Origin: Zanthoxylum bungeanum
Taxonomy: Eukaryota; Streptophyta; Magnoliopsida; Sapindales; Rutaceae
Length of the DNA stretch: 64,000 nucleotides
Reading direction: 5' to 3'
Assembly: GCA_019454045.1 (NCBI GenBank)
Contig: SKCR01047711.1
Span: 1 to 64,000 of the forward strand
The notes under the pieces are model-generated. The model did not search any database. It was not told where the DNA came from and was given only the letters and a program-made list of their open reading frames with translations. Of the stretch, positions 47,454-59,350 are shown piece after piece; the stretch's first letter is position 1; the number at the start of each line of letters is the position of its first letter. Both the position numbers and the translations under genes were made by a program.

Positions 47454-48572
47454 ACTTGTTACTGTTCTTTTAGTGAGTCTTGTCCCTTCTTTAACCCAAA
47501 CGGTATCTATGATGTCTTTTTAAGACATAGAGGGTGCTAACATGATATATGTATGTATGAGGTGCACGAGATGCATGTAACATATATAACATACTAAATC
47601 AACTAAAATTTTCAAACAAATCGGCCCATTATCATTTTAGAAGCTTTTGGGCTAACTGTCATAGGAGTGAACTCGTCCAAGTTTAAATGGCCCAACGAGT
47701 TCACATCTCATGGCAAGGAGCCCAACTAAATCCAAATGGTAATGTTCCGAACACAAGCACAAAGTGGCCCATCAACACTTAGAAGCCTTTGGCCCAATCA
47801 TCATAAAATACGTTCTTATCCCAGTTTAAATGGCCCAACAAGCCCATATCCCATGACAAATGGTCCAAATGGATCCAAGCGACGATGTTCCCAAACACAA
47901 GCATAAAAGAAAGATAATGCAAACATAAAACAATAATTTCTACAGAATGGCCCATCAACATTTCAGAAGCTTTGGGCCTAATTGTCATAAGGTATGAACT
48001 CACCCCAGTTTAAATGGCCCAGTAAGTTTGCATTTCTGACAATAGTCCAACTGCATCCAAATGAGGATGGTCCACAAGCACATCCTCAAGGAAATAATTA
48101 TTACTTTAACCATACAACCCCGGTCTATGGGTGGGTTCGTGAGAGCATAGACAAAGACTCTCGCTGCTGAAGGATTGCCCACAACTAAGCGCACCTTTTT
48201 TACCCTAAGGTACGTGCCAATGAGTTACGGTGCGTGTGACAAACTGTCGAATGGATTTCCCGTTGTAGATTCCCAGAGGGAGGGTGGAGCGAGGCTCACT
48301 TAAGTACCCAAGCCTCTTAGGCTCTTATCTCTTGGTGTCAGGAATAAACAACGAGTCCTCCAAACTAGTCTGTCACAACAGGCTAAGGGTAATGATTATT
48401 TAGGTGCCTTCACAGCTTTACCTTCTAGAAAGGTAGTGAGTGAAGGAAGACACCAAACCATTACCTAGCCTCAAAATGCTTTGATTAAACCCCCATTTTA
48501 TCCACTATAGACACGGTTAATTAAAACATAAATCCAAACATTACAAGATAATATTTCGGGGCCGATTCTCTA
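47454..48572 (-). other. 5' leader of Tat element, with tandem repeats
   Basis: 1.1 kb without a coding frame. Three copies of a roughly 150-180-bp unit start near 47623, 47767 and 47948 on +, each with GGCCCATCA/TTATC, AGAAGC(C)TTTGGGC and CCAGTTTAAATGGCCCA. The remaining 450 bp beside the primer site are more GC-rich and unique here. Confidence 0.75.
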
Positions 48573-48590
48573 TCCCCAATGGAGTCGCCA
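48573..48590 (-). other. Primer-binding site of Tat element
   Basis: On - TGGCGACTCCATTGGGGA, three bases from the LTR end. TGG start and position fit a tRNA 3' end. A tRNA-Arg primer has been reported for related Ogre/Tat elements, but I have not matched it to a tRNA. Confidence 0.75.
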
Positions 48591-48593
48591 GAC

Positions 48594-51500
48594 TGTGGGA
48601 CACAGAAACTGGACGACGCATGCTGTTCTAGGCTCGCGGCCTAGTCGGAAGTACGGAGTAGCCACGGGGGACTAACCGGAGAATAATGGAGTCGCCACCC
48701 GGTGTGAACCGGGAAAATGAGATTTAAGGCCGCACTCACCCCTCGCAAGGGAAGACCTCAAACCGTTGGGTTCGGAATGGTCCCTTACTTATGTCACTTG
48801 TAATGAAAGGATTTGTGTAATAATTTAATCAAGCTTAAGTAACACTTATTTCCAAGAGTATCATGCTTCTAAGTTCATATGCGCAAAAATAAAACTTACA
48901 CCTAAATTTGCATATATCTTACATCTAAGATTGCATGCTTGAAAGTAAGTCAAAGTAGCAACGAACATACAACTTCATTGGCATATTGTGTTCATGGAAA
49001 CACAAGCACATACTAACCACGCAAGCACACATAAAAGCGAATCAAATAATGGCGAACATGTGATTTCATAGACATATCATACTTATACGTGCGGAAGCAT
49101 AAGCAAATAGCCCTTACATGTCCATGCGTAAATAAAAGAGTCAAGTAAGTACATAATGCAAAAAGACAATTAATGATGCAATTAGGCATTAAAGTAATCA
49201 TGCTATGACGTGGTACAAAAGAAGATAACTAATATGGACACAAACACACATGTGAGCACTTTTCCAAGTGGTATGTGGAATTGTATCCCAAGTACAGACC
49301 GCACTACCATCCATTCGGAATCGGCTACGGAATTTATGTCTGGGTTTCCATCCGATATACCACAAGAAATAATACTCAAATGCTTATCATAACATGGATA
49401 TATGAATTGTAATACGTTAAGCCAAGACTTAGGTAAATGATGCAACCAATGGAATAAATGTGCTTTTCATTACGATGCCTACAAAGATAAAGATGACTAT
49501 ATGGGATTTCATAATACATGCGAGAATAGAGCAATGATGTGCTAAAAGATAAATGACATGGCAAGAAGCGCGGCAAAACATCGTGGTAAAGGCTTTTAAC
49601 CCCTCGACATAGAGGACCTTTAATCCCACTTATTAAGCCCATGCGAACATAATACAATGAATATATAAAGTAAAGAATATGATATCGGACTTCGCGTATC
49701 CGATTGAACACATCTCACACTCAATCGAATACACCTTATTCGGCGCGACAAAGCATCGTGGCAAAGGATTTTAACCTCTTCAATTAGAGGACCTTTCATC
49801 GCACTAACTAAGCCCATGCGCAATTAACACAATGCATATATATAAAACAAAAGTGAATACAAAGATATCTGGCGCGGCGAAGCATCGTGGTAAAGGATTT
49901 TAACCTCTTCAATTAGAGGACCTTTCATCGCACTTACTAAGCCCATGTGCAATTAACACAATGTCTATATATAAACAAAAGTAAATACAAAGATATCGGA
50001 TTTCGTATACCCGATTGAACATATCTCACATCCAATCGGATATACATCGTCCGGCGCGATGAAGGATCGTGGTAAAGGATTTTAACCTCTTAAAGTAGAG
50101 GACCTTTCATCGCACTTACAAAGCCCATGCGCTTTTCTCATCATTACATAAATAAATAACATGCAGAAATTTAAATGGCGGAATAATTAAATAACTCAAA
50201 ATAACAAAATAGGTGCCGTTTACTCGAGTGGTACGTGGAGTTGTTTCCCAAGTACAGACCGCACTACCATCCATCCGGAATCGGCTACAGAATTTATGTC
50301 TGGGTTTCCATTCTATATACCACAAGAGGCGACACACTTTCCATTCATCCAATACCCAAATCACACATCATATTCATAATACATGTATATTTATCTACTC
50401 AATGGCCACAACATGCATTTTATCATAAAAATCATGCGAACAAAACTCAATAAATAATAAAAATAAAACAGAAAACGAATGTGGAAAATACCCTCAGGTC
50501 TAACCTTTTTTGCCGACTTTCGGACTTGCGTTTCACGGAGATCGGAAGGGTAAAGCTCCTCAACTTCTCTGGTTCACTGGTTTAGCATCTTAGCTCACTG
50601 TTTTGCTATTTGCTTGCTATTTGGCCTCCGTTTTGCTGCTGTTTTCTCTGTATTTTCTGCTCACTGTTCAGGTCACTGTTTTGGCATTTCAATGGACTAT
50701 TTTGGGTGTTTTTTTAAAGGTTTTATATGCAGTTTTTTGTGATTATTTTAGGATTATAAGTGCAGTTTTTTATGTTACTGTTTTAAGGATTTTAGGGACT
50801 GTTTTAAGTGGATTTGGGCTGCTGTTTGGAGTGATTTAGGCGTACAGTACAGGGACTGTTTCAGGTCAGTTGTTTTGGGCAGTAATGGCGTTAATTGTGA
50901 CTGTTTTGGTGTGCAGTGGGGGGAGTGTTTAGGGCTGTTTTGTGCGACTTTAGGACTGTATTTGAGGCTTATTTTGGTGTGGATTAGGGCTGTGAAAGGT
51001 GGCTAAAGATGCGGCAAAGGGGTGGGTATTCGGTGGTGAGAGTGGAGGAGATGGAGAGAAATTTTGTTGCTTCTTTATTGTGATTTGCGTGTAATGTCTA
51101 GGGCCTTTTTTGTTGTGATTTGCGTGTGAGTTATGTGTATGAGCTAGGGGAGTGCATGTCTTGGTTAGGGGTTGTTTATATAGTGAAGGGCTAGGGCTTC
51201 TCCTTGTCTCACAAGGAAGGGATTTGATTTAGTGTTGAGCAAGGAAAGTCAAAGATTTGATGGAGACAAGATTGGTTTAGATTAGGAAGTCAATATATTT
51301 GATTTGGTTATGAGTGATTTAATTAGGCATAACATCTTTTTATTTAGTATGTGATTTTGTTTAGTTAGGAAGTTAATATATTTGATTTATCTATATTAGG
51401 TATGATTATATTTTATGTTTTATTTAATTGGTAAATGGTTTAATTATTTTATTTAATTCAATTACATTATCTAATTAATATTTTATTTAATTTGGGTGAT

Positions 51501-51788
51501 GGGCGTGTGGGCCTAATGTGGTGTGGGCTTAATGTGGCTTGGTTTGTCTTGGTTAGTGGGTTAGGCGTGTATGGGCTAGATTAAAAAGCGTTTTGGTTTT
51601 TTTCTAGGCCAAATGTGATCTAAACAGAGGTCCAACAAGTGAGCTTGACGCTAAATAAGTGAACAAGGATCTAACGAAATACCGATTCCCTTCCGACGAC
51701 CGTTTCCCGCAATATCCTTAACTAAAAAGGTAGTGCCTCCAACTGAGACTCATCATCGGGTTTCACATGCAAAAATGCAATGCCTACA
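48594..51788 (-). repeat. 5' LTR of Tat element
   Basis: On + TGTGGGACACAG...AATGCCTACA. It has the same internal tandem units as the 3' LTR (near 49577, 49757, 49885, 50070). It ends directly at the CCTAG duplication and the copia B primer site. Confidence 0.92.
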
Positions 51789-51804
51789 CCTAGCTCTGAT
51801 ACCA
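51789..51804 (-). other. Primer-binding site of copia B, tRNA-iMet type
   Basis: On - TGGTATCAGAGCTAGG, one base from the LTR at 51806. It differs at one position from the usual initiator-Met site. The Tat insertion lies at its inner end and uses its last five bases as target. Confidence 0.85.
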
Positions 51805-51805
51805 T

Positions 51806-52811
51806 TGTTGGAGTTTACTAAGGTCCCCAAGGATCAATAAACAAGCATGAACATGTGTGAATACAATCGAGAAAGTCGCGGAATACTCACATCGATCGGT
51901 TGAGCGACGCTACGACGAACAAAAACGATTTCTGCTCACTGTGAAGCTCACGGCAGTGGCTGTGTGCAGCTCACTGGTTTGGCTCGGGTTTGGTCCTTCG
52001 TCAAGCTCCAAGCTTCATCGAATGATTCCTGGCTCATGGGTGGACTTCCCTATCACCCTCGCATGTCTCTGGGAGTGCTAGCTCTCTTGAGTTTGCCACA
52101 AAATCAAGCACTTTTGGCTTCCCTTTTTGCTCACTGGTTTCTCAGAAAACCAGAACAAGAACAGCCCACAGTGGGAGAGAGAGAGAGGTGGAGAAGAGAG
52201 AAGAAAGAGTGAATATGCTAAATGATTTCCAAAATCAAAAAAGACTTAAAATGATATACCAAAATTTGGTTTATGTTCATTTAATTCCTTACACATTTGA
52301 GTGTCCAACACTCAAACATCAACTCACATCATTCAAGTTTTCAATTCACATCACTCAAAGTGACAAGTGATTTGACGCTTGATACGACTAGCGATTTGAC
52401 GCTTGATTTGACTTGCGTGCCGCACTCGAATTCGAAATGTGAATGCGCTCGCAAACAATCCCGGGCTCTGGTTCGCTAATTCCAAATTAATGAATTTTCC
52501 GTTGCGAAGCAATTAAATGATTACACCTAGCGAAGTCAGTATTCACATCGCTAACGAATTAATTCTAAATTAATTCGTTCGCCCGAATTAAAATCTAATT
52601 TTTATTCCGCGTCGAAATCCAATTTCGTTTAATATATCAAATATATTAATTTACCGATTAATTCCAAATTAATCTTTAGCTCTCTTTAAATGATATTTTA
52701 TCCCAGATAAAATATCTCCGTAATTAATCCCAGATTAATTTTCTCTCTCATTTAATTAATCCAAGATTAATAAAAGTGCGAGTCATACGTCATCAGTGAA
52801 TCTTTGGGAAG
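51806..52811 (-). repeat. 5' LTR of copia B, truncated
   Basis: Matches 30094-31100 (TGTTGGAGTTTACTAAGGTCC to TGAATCTTTGGGAAG). The remaining 850 bp are absent and an Athila-type LTR begins at 52812. The missing part does not appear later in the window. Confidence 0.88.
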
Positions 52812-54883
52812 TTATGAGCGAAAAATATATCAATATTTACCGCCCCTTTAACTTAATATTTTGTTTAGTTTCTCGGGTTTGATGAACGTTTTGATGTGTT
52901 TTAGTTTATTTTGCAGATAAAATAATATCGGGTCTCAATGAAATCATTTAGGATGAAATATGGGTCAAATAAGGGCAATTATTGGACTTGATATTTTAAT
53001 TTTGGAGATTGGAAACTTGAAAGGGCGTTTTGACGAAGTGCAGTTTTGGAAATTCTAGTTTTGCGCATCTGTCGTATTTTGGGCATAACCTTTTACTCAG
53101 ATATCGGATTGAGCTGATTCAAGTTTCAGATTAAGTAAGACTCAAAGATATACAACTTTAAAAAACAAAATAATTTCTAAGTCTGAAGTGTTCATGCCCG
53201 AAATTGATGAACCATCCAGAAGTGTGTAGTGTGTAATTATTAAAGTCACTTTCAATCATTTTCAAAGCAAAAAAATAAATTAATAAAAAATAATAAAAAT
53301 TATCAAATCATCACCAAACATGATAAGAGATTAGTGGAGCAATTAATAATGGATTTGGTGGAGCAATTAGTGGAGCAATTAATAATTGATTTGGTGGATG
53401 ATTTGATGGAGGCAAAATTTTGCCTATAAATACCAAGCCATTTCATTTGTAAAATTCATACTTTCTTCTAAGGAATTCTTAAGAATACTAAGAAGATTGT
53501 ATCTTGTTTGTTTATTTACAGCTTTCAGTAATTAATTTTCGTTTTCGCCCTTTCTTTTCTTTACTTTTCAGTTTTTACTTTCCGCAATTTACTTTTACGC
53601 ACAGTACTTTTCTTTATTTAATTTTCAGTTTTTACTTTTCAGTAATGAGGAGGTAACTCCCCTTTGCTGGGGTAAAAGGTAAAACTTTTATTACTAATAT
53701 TTAGATTAATCTCCCTTAATTATAATATATAAACTAGTTAAAACCTGACTTAACGAGGATACCGCCATATTGGTCGGTTGGTAATTATTTAAATTGGTTT
53801 TAACCTGACTAAAGTGGATACCGCCTGATTGGTCGGTTGGTAATTAATTATTAATTTGACTTAATCTGGATACCGCCTATATGGATGGTTGGTAATTATC
53901 ATGCAAAGTTAATATATTATATTAAGGGAGATATCTAAAATAGAAGTAATAAAAGTGGATCCTTTTACCTCAACATTTTCTTTAATTGTAATTTTACCTT
54001 ATTTACTTTTCAGCAATTTACTTTTCAGCAATTTACTTTTCAGCATTTAATTTTCAGTATTTAATTTTAGCATTTACTTTTCAGCATTTAAATTTCAGTA
54101 TTTTACTTTATGTCTTTTATTTTATTTAAGTTTTTTTACTACCCGTAAATATGTGTCGTAACTAAGCCAATTATCTGGGGTTGTGATGAAATCCAATATC
54201 ACCGGTTTATAAAGGGTTAAATTATAGTTGTGGTAATTTAAAGGTTTACTTATTAAGTCTTAAGCTTAATGCTTCTTGTTGTCTGATCACCAATAAGATT
54301 GATGTGGTAAATCTAAAATGAACTAGACATAGGGATTTTAGGTTTCAGCCTTAGACTTAATAGCCCACGATCTTCCTTGAGGATAGATAGCCCTTTAATA
54401 GATTTCCTTACAGGATAGACATATACCTGTCGGGCGGGGGTAGCCATAATAGGAACTTAAACTTAATGAATCCAGATAATTTGGTTGACATAGAGATATG
54501 GTTCAATTGGGTTAAACTGGGTATTTGCGTCTGACCATCGACAGAGGCTTTTGCATAATTTAGTGTTCAAGGTTAGTAAACCGATTTATTACACAAACAT
54601 AAAATAACCACTTCATCTTTAAATGATATTGGATGAAATCACAACCCTAGATAGTTTTTAATATTGAATTTTCTTAAAACCTACTTTTGAACAATTTTAT
54701 TTACTTGTTTTTAAATTTAGAATCGTCACCATTTCAAATCAATCAAACAACCTGTTAGATACTAGTAATCATTTGACTTCATAAAATTAATAGATTAGAT
54801 ATTAAGTCCTCGTGTGATCGATATTTTATACTACTTGAACGATACGTGCGCTTGCGTTATATGTGTGTGTTTACGCCGGTCAA
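52812..54883 (+). repeat. Athila-type LTR, left arm of palindrome
   Basis: Begins TTATGAGCGAAAAATATATC (TG changed to TT) and ends TTACGCCGGTCAA. Internal tandem blocks: GGATACCGCC repeated three times about 58 bp apart (53758-53872) and many ACTTTTCAGCA-type units (53540-54110). Its reverse complement follows at 54908-57022 with few differences. On + it is oriented as a 5' LTR; the next bases GTTTTTTAGGGATT could be a remnant of a primer site. Confidence 0.85.
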
Positions 54884-54907
54884 GTTTTTTAGGGATTTTA
54901 GATATAT
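54884..54907. other. 24-bp centre of the LTR palindrome
   Basis: GTTTTTTAGGGATTTTAG plus six bases separate the two arms. An Athila primer site normally follows CAAG as TTTTTGGCGCCG; here only the T run and AGGGATT are left. Confidence 0.7.
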
Positions 54908-57022
54908 TTGATCGGCGTAAACACACACGCATAACGCAAGCGCACGTATCGTTCAAGTAGTATAAAAATATCGATCCCACGAGGACTTAATATCTAATCT
55001 ATTAATTTTATGAAGTCAAATGATTACTAGTATCTAACAGGTTGTTTGATTGATTTGAATGGTGACGATTCTAAATTTAAAAACAAGTAAATAAAATTGT
55101 TCGAAAGTAGGTTTTAAGAAAATTCAATATTAAAAACTATCTAGGGTTGTGATTTCTTCCAATATCATTTTAAAGATGAAGCGGTTATTTTATGTTTGTG
55201 TAATAAATCGGTTTACTAACCTGGAACACTAAATTGTGCAAAAGCCTCTGTCGATGGTCAGACGCAAATAGCCAGTTTAACCCAATTGAACCATATGTCT
55301 ATGTCAACCAAATTATCTGGATTCATTAAGTTTAAGTTCCAATTATGGCTACCCCCGCCCGACAGGTATATGTCTATCCTGTAAGGAAATCTATTAAAGG
55401 GTTATCTATCCTCAAGGAAGATCGTGGGCTATTAAGTCTAAGGCTGAAACCTAAAATCCCTATGTCTAGTTCATTTTAGATTTACCACATCAATCTTATT
55501 GGTGATCAGACAACAAGAAGCATTAAGCTTAAGACTTAATAAGTAAACCTTTAAATTACCCAAACTATAATTTAACCCTTTATAAACCGGTGATATTGGA
55601 TTTCATCACAACCCCAGATAATTGGCTTAGTTACGACACATATTTACGAGTAGTAAAAAAAACTTAAATAAAATAAAAGACATAAAGTAAAATACTGAAA
55701 ATTAAATGCTGAAAAGTAAATGCTGAAAGTAAATGCTGAAATTAAATACTGAAAATTAAATGCTGAAAAGTAAATGCTGAAAGTAATTGCTAAAAAGTAA
55801 ATTGCTGAAAAGTAAATTGCTGAAAAGTAAATAAAGTAAAATTACAATAAAAGAAAATGTTGAGGTAAAAGGATCCACTTTTATTACTTCTATTTTAGAT
55901 ATCTCCTTTAATATAATATATTAACTTTGCATGATAATTACCAACCAGCCATATAGACGGTATCCAGATTAAGTCAAATTAATAATTAATTACCAACCGA
56001 CCAATCAGGCGGTATCCAGTTTAGTCAGGTTAAAACCAATTTAAATAATTACCAACCGACCAATATGGCGGTATCCTCGTTAAGTCAGATTTTAACTAGT
56101 TTATATATTATAATTAAGGGAGATTAATCTAAATATTAGTAATAAAAGTTTTACCTTTTACCCCAGCAAAGGGGAGTTACCTCCTCATTACTGAAAAGTA
56201 AAAACTGAAAATTAAAGAAAGAAAAGTATTGTGCGTAAAAGTAAATTGCGGAAAGTAAAAACTGAAAAGTAAATAAAAGAAAGTGCGAAAGCAGAAATTA
56301 ATTACTAAAAGCTATAAATAAACAAACAAGATACAATCTTCTTAGTATTCTTAAGGAATTCCTTAGAAGAAAGTATGAATTTTACAAATGAAATGGCTTG
56401 GTATTTATAGGCAAAATTTTGCCTCCATCAAATCATCTACCAAATCAATTATTAATTGCTCCACTAATTACTCCACCAAATCCATTATTAATTGCTCCAC
56501 TAATCTCTTATCATGTTTGGTGATGATTTGATAATTTTTATTATTTATTTCTTAATTTATTTTTTGCTTTGAAAATGATTGAAAGTGACTTTAATAATTA
56601 CACACTACACACTTCTGGATGGTTCATAAATTTAGGTCATGAAATCTTCAGAATTAGAAAATATTTTCTCTTTAAAGGTTGTAGCTCCTTGAGTCTTCTT
56701 TAATCTGGAACTTGAATCAGCTCAATTCGATATCTGAGTAAAGAGTTATGCCCAAAATACGACAGATGCGTAAAACTAGAATTTCCAAAACTGCACTTCG
56801 TCAAAACGCCCTTTCAATTTTCCAATCTCCAAAATTAAAATATCAAGTCCAATAATTGCCCTTACTTGACCCATATTTAATCCTAAATGATTTCATTGAC
56901 ACCCGATATTATTTTATCTGCAAAATAAACAAAAACACATCAAAACGTTCATCAAACCCGAGAAACTAAATAAAATATTAAGTTAAAGGGGCGGTAAATA
57001 TTGATATATTTTCCGCTCATCA
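54908..57022 (-). repeat. Athila-type 3' LTR, right arm of palindrome
   Basis: On - it starts TGATGAGCGG at 57022 immediately after TTTGGGGGTG, a polypurine tract, and ends ...CGCCGATCAA at 54908. So it is the 3' LTR of the element lying to the right on -. The arms match almost throughout, including the GGATACCGCC repeats. Confidence 0.88.
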
Positions 57023-57032
57023 CACCCCCAAA
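57023..57032 (-). other. Polypurine tract of - strand Athila-type element
   Basis: TTTGGGGGTG on -, directly before the LTR TGATGAGCGG. The upstream CTAGCAAAATGTTAGG context is typical for such elements. Confidence 0.8.
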
Positions 57033-58350
57033 CCTAACATTTTGCTAGTCCTCGAGCAAAACAACAAAATAAAAATAAAATTCAACTAAGCCACTTTCGT
57101 AGGGATCACGGTTACATTTAGCATATGCAACAAGCCTTTAAACCCCTAGGTGTCCCTAGTGGACGAGTTATAGTCTCGTGAGGGCTTACAGCAACGATAC
57201 CCACAAACGTTTTACAAAGTTAAAAATATAATAAAACTAATGCACACAAAAGCAAAAAGACAAGAGAAAAGAGAATACAGATGTTAGTGACTAATCAGGT
57301 GAAACTTTTACTCCAAGTTACTAGTTGTTTTATTTCATTCTAAATTACCGAATAAGTAAATTCTCCGATTATTTTTACCATTCTCCATATACAGAGCCAA
57401 CAAAATATTAATCAACTCATTTTTGCCCACAACAGTCATAAGTGCAGTTGATAAGAGAGTAATATTTTTGTCCTAAAGTTTTATCAGAATTCACACCTTT
57501 TTGCAGCAATTGAATAATTTTTCTGATTTTTCTGATTTTTTTCTTTGATTTTTCTCTATTTTTTATTTATATACAATATCTTCCATCTATGTAGCGAGTG
57601 TTGGGTTGGTGGCTCCCAAACCAGTTGGCTTTAGGGCACCAGGTGTTAAGACACCCCTACGGACTTAATTACTCAGACATCATATATATATATTTTTGCA
57701 GCATCTTTGATCCATGTAGCGAGCTTTGGGCCAATGACTCCCAAACCAGTTGGTTTTAGGGCACTAGGTGTCAAAACACCCTTACAGACTTAATAACTCG
57801 GATCTCGGACGTTTTTTTTTTTTTTTTTTTTTACTCCATTGCTTTTTGAGATGCTTCCTCCAATTAAACTAGAGCACTGAATATTACAAACTTTTCAATT
57901 TTAGCTCATGTCCATATGTTACCATGTATGTTGATAATATCTGTCAACTGAGCATATGAAGATTCATTTTAGTCAATTTTATGGAGAATTTACAAATTAA
58001 ATAATTCAAAAGGAAATAAACAAAAATTAACTTGTTTCGAATTAGGTTTGAGATACGTCTCAGGAGTGGAAACTCCTTACTCAGCTATCTCTTACCAATT
58101 TCACCTTTTTAGTCAAAATAAAAATACAAAAACACAAAATATTTTTTGTAATTTTTGAAAATTTTTCAATTTTTTTGTATTTTTCGAAAAATTTTGAACT
58201 AAAAATAGAAACAACACACAACTAAAAAAACAAGGTACTAATCAACTAATTCTCTCCCCCTAACCTAAATGAGACATTGTCCCCAATGTCTTAAACAGTA
58301 GTAGAAGAGTTTAGAAGATAATACCTGGTTAGCTGAAATTCTACAGGAGA
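57033..58350 (-). other. Athila-type 3' untranslated region
   Basis: No coding frame. A tandem duplication of about 124 bp has copies at 57582-57685 and 57707-57808, sharing CTCCCAAACCAGTTGG and TTTAGGGCACCAGGTG. A run of 21 T lies at 57812-57832. ATTGGGGACAATGTCTCATT with a following TTAGGGGGAGAG (58255-58300, read on -) is the GGGG-rich boundary motif that recurs in Athila-like elements and lies about 50 bp after the LOG-like stop. Confidence 0.65.
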
Positions 58351-59002
58351 TTAAAGGTTAAGATCCAGATTAACACGACGCCTCTTACCACGATCATCCT
58401 CGGACCAATTTATCTTTGAAAAGACAGGGTCAATTTGTGGTTCATAGGCTAAGAGTTGGTCTATTAGATCCGGAGCAGTTCTGGCAGTAAATAAGAGTTC
58501 TTTTAAAGGTTTTGATATGAACCCATTTCTCCGGGCATCATCAAGAAACACACAAAGGAAATCATAAAATCCATCAACGTTAAACAGCCTAATTGGTTTC
58601 TGGTGTATGTTCAGGTTCGCCCAAGATAGTACTATAAAAATTTCCTCCAATGTGCCCAAGCCACCTGGCAAAGCAATAAAAGCATCAGCACGGTTAATCA
58701 TTTCTACCAGTCGTTCAGACATACCTGGCACCATCAGTTCCTCTCCGTTTGATGATCCAATAAGATTTGCCTCTGCCAAGGGTTTTGGATGATTACTAAA
58801 ACGTTACTACCTCCTTCCTGTACGGCTTTTGAAACGATCCCCATAAGTCCAAGATTACCTCCGCCATATATTAAGTGCATATTCCTTGCAGCTAAGACTC
58901 GACCCAATTCCTGTGCTGCTTCTATGTATGTGGTTTAGTACCAACACTACTACCGCAAAACACACAAATATTTTCAACTCGTCTTCTTGAAGTGGCTTCC
59001 AT
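58351..59002 (-). pseudogene. LOG-like cytokinin riboside 5'-monophosphate phosphoribohydrolase, intronless, frameshifted
   Basis: LOG enzymes release active cytokinin bases from their riboside monophosphates in the cytosol. The likely start is the ATG at 59000-59002: MEATSRRRVENICVFCGSSV matches the LOG N-terminus. A one-base loss near 58925 shifts the frame. The next frame gives AAQELG and then YGGGNLGLMGIVSKAVQEGG. A second shift near 58790 leads to the 142-residue frame with GEELMVPGMSERLVEM and ALPGGLGTLEE (the PGGxGTxxE nucleotide-binding motif), then LNIHQKPIRLFNVDGFYD. It stops at 58351. The span of about 217 codons equals a full plant LOG, without introns. The usual RK pair is RL here. 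It lies in sense with the surrounding Athila element, between pol and the 3' LTR. Confidence 0.88.
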
Positions 59003-59350
59003 GTTTTTATGTATTTCTTTCTCAAATCAGGATGCCTTCAAAAGTGCATTGACGAGCTGAATTTATAGTACCTGAAAAGGATGAGTAAAAATAGCACAAG
59101 TATCTTCCAAAGGACGATTAGTAACAAAATAGTAAAATAGATCGTGATATGGTCAAAAAGGTCTGGATCCTGTCGGAGAAAATAAAAGAAAACAACAAAA
59201 CAAATCAAAATTATTAGGAAAAGACAAAGACATATAATATGTACAAGAATTAGAGCTTGATTAACGTCTATGCGTCAAGGACAAGTTTCCCATCCATTTT
59301 CTTATAAATTGGCAAACAGGGTCTTTTTGAGTCAGATTCCCAAGACTTAA

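Larger units (their letters stand above)
37626..51788 (-). mobile_element. Full-length Ty3/gypsy Tat-type element
   Basis: A 14.2-kb element with LTRs of 3213 and 3195 bp, a primer site, gag, protease, RT, RNase H, a second (archaeal-type) RNase H, integrase, a 3' UTR tandem array and a polypurine tract, all on -. The second RNase H before integrase marks the Tat lineage. The flanks CTTGG (37621-37625) and CCTAG (51789-51793) agree at three of five positions, consistent with an aged duplication. It sits in the primer site of copia B. Confidence 0.93.
30094..52811 (-). mobile_element. Copia B, old and decayed, carrying a nested Tat element
   Basis: The left LTR is complete (30094-31949), the internal region is heavily mutated (31950-37625), and the primer site resumes at 51789 after a 14.2-kb Tat insertion. 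The right LTR is cut at 52811 after about 1.0 of 1.86 kb. The left flank is GTTTG; the right duplication is lost. It is related to copia A throughout the internal region and in part of the LTR. Confidence 0.88.

Noticed and set aside
51789..51804. tRNA gene fragment suggested by CTCTGATACCA
   Set aside because: It matches only the 3' end of initiator tRNA and lies next to an LTR, so it is a primer-binding site. No cloverleaf can be built.
52812..57022. A foldback DNA transposon or giant MITE
   Set aside because: The outer edge of the right arm has an Athila-type polypurine tract, the arms start TGATGAGCGG-like and end like Athila LTRs, and there is no transposase or short terminal repeat.
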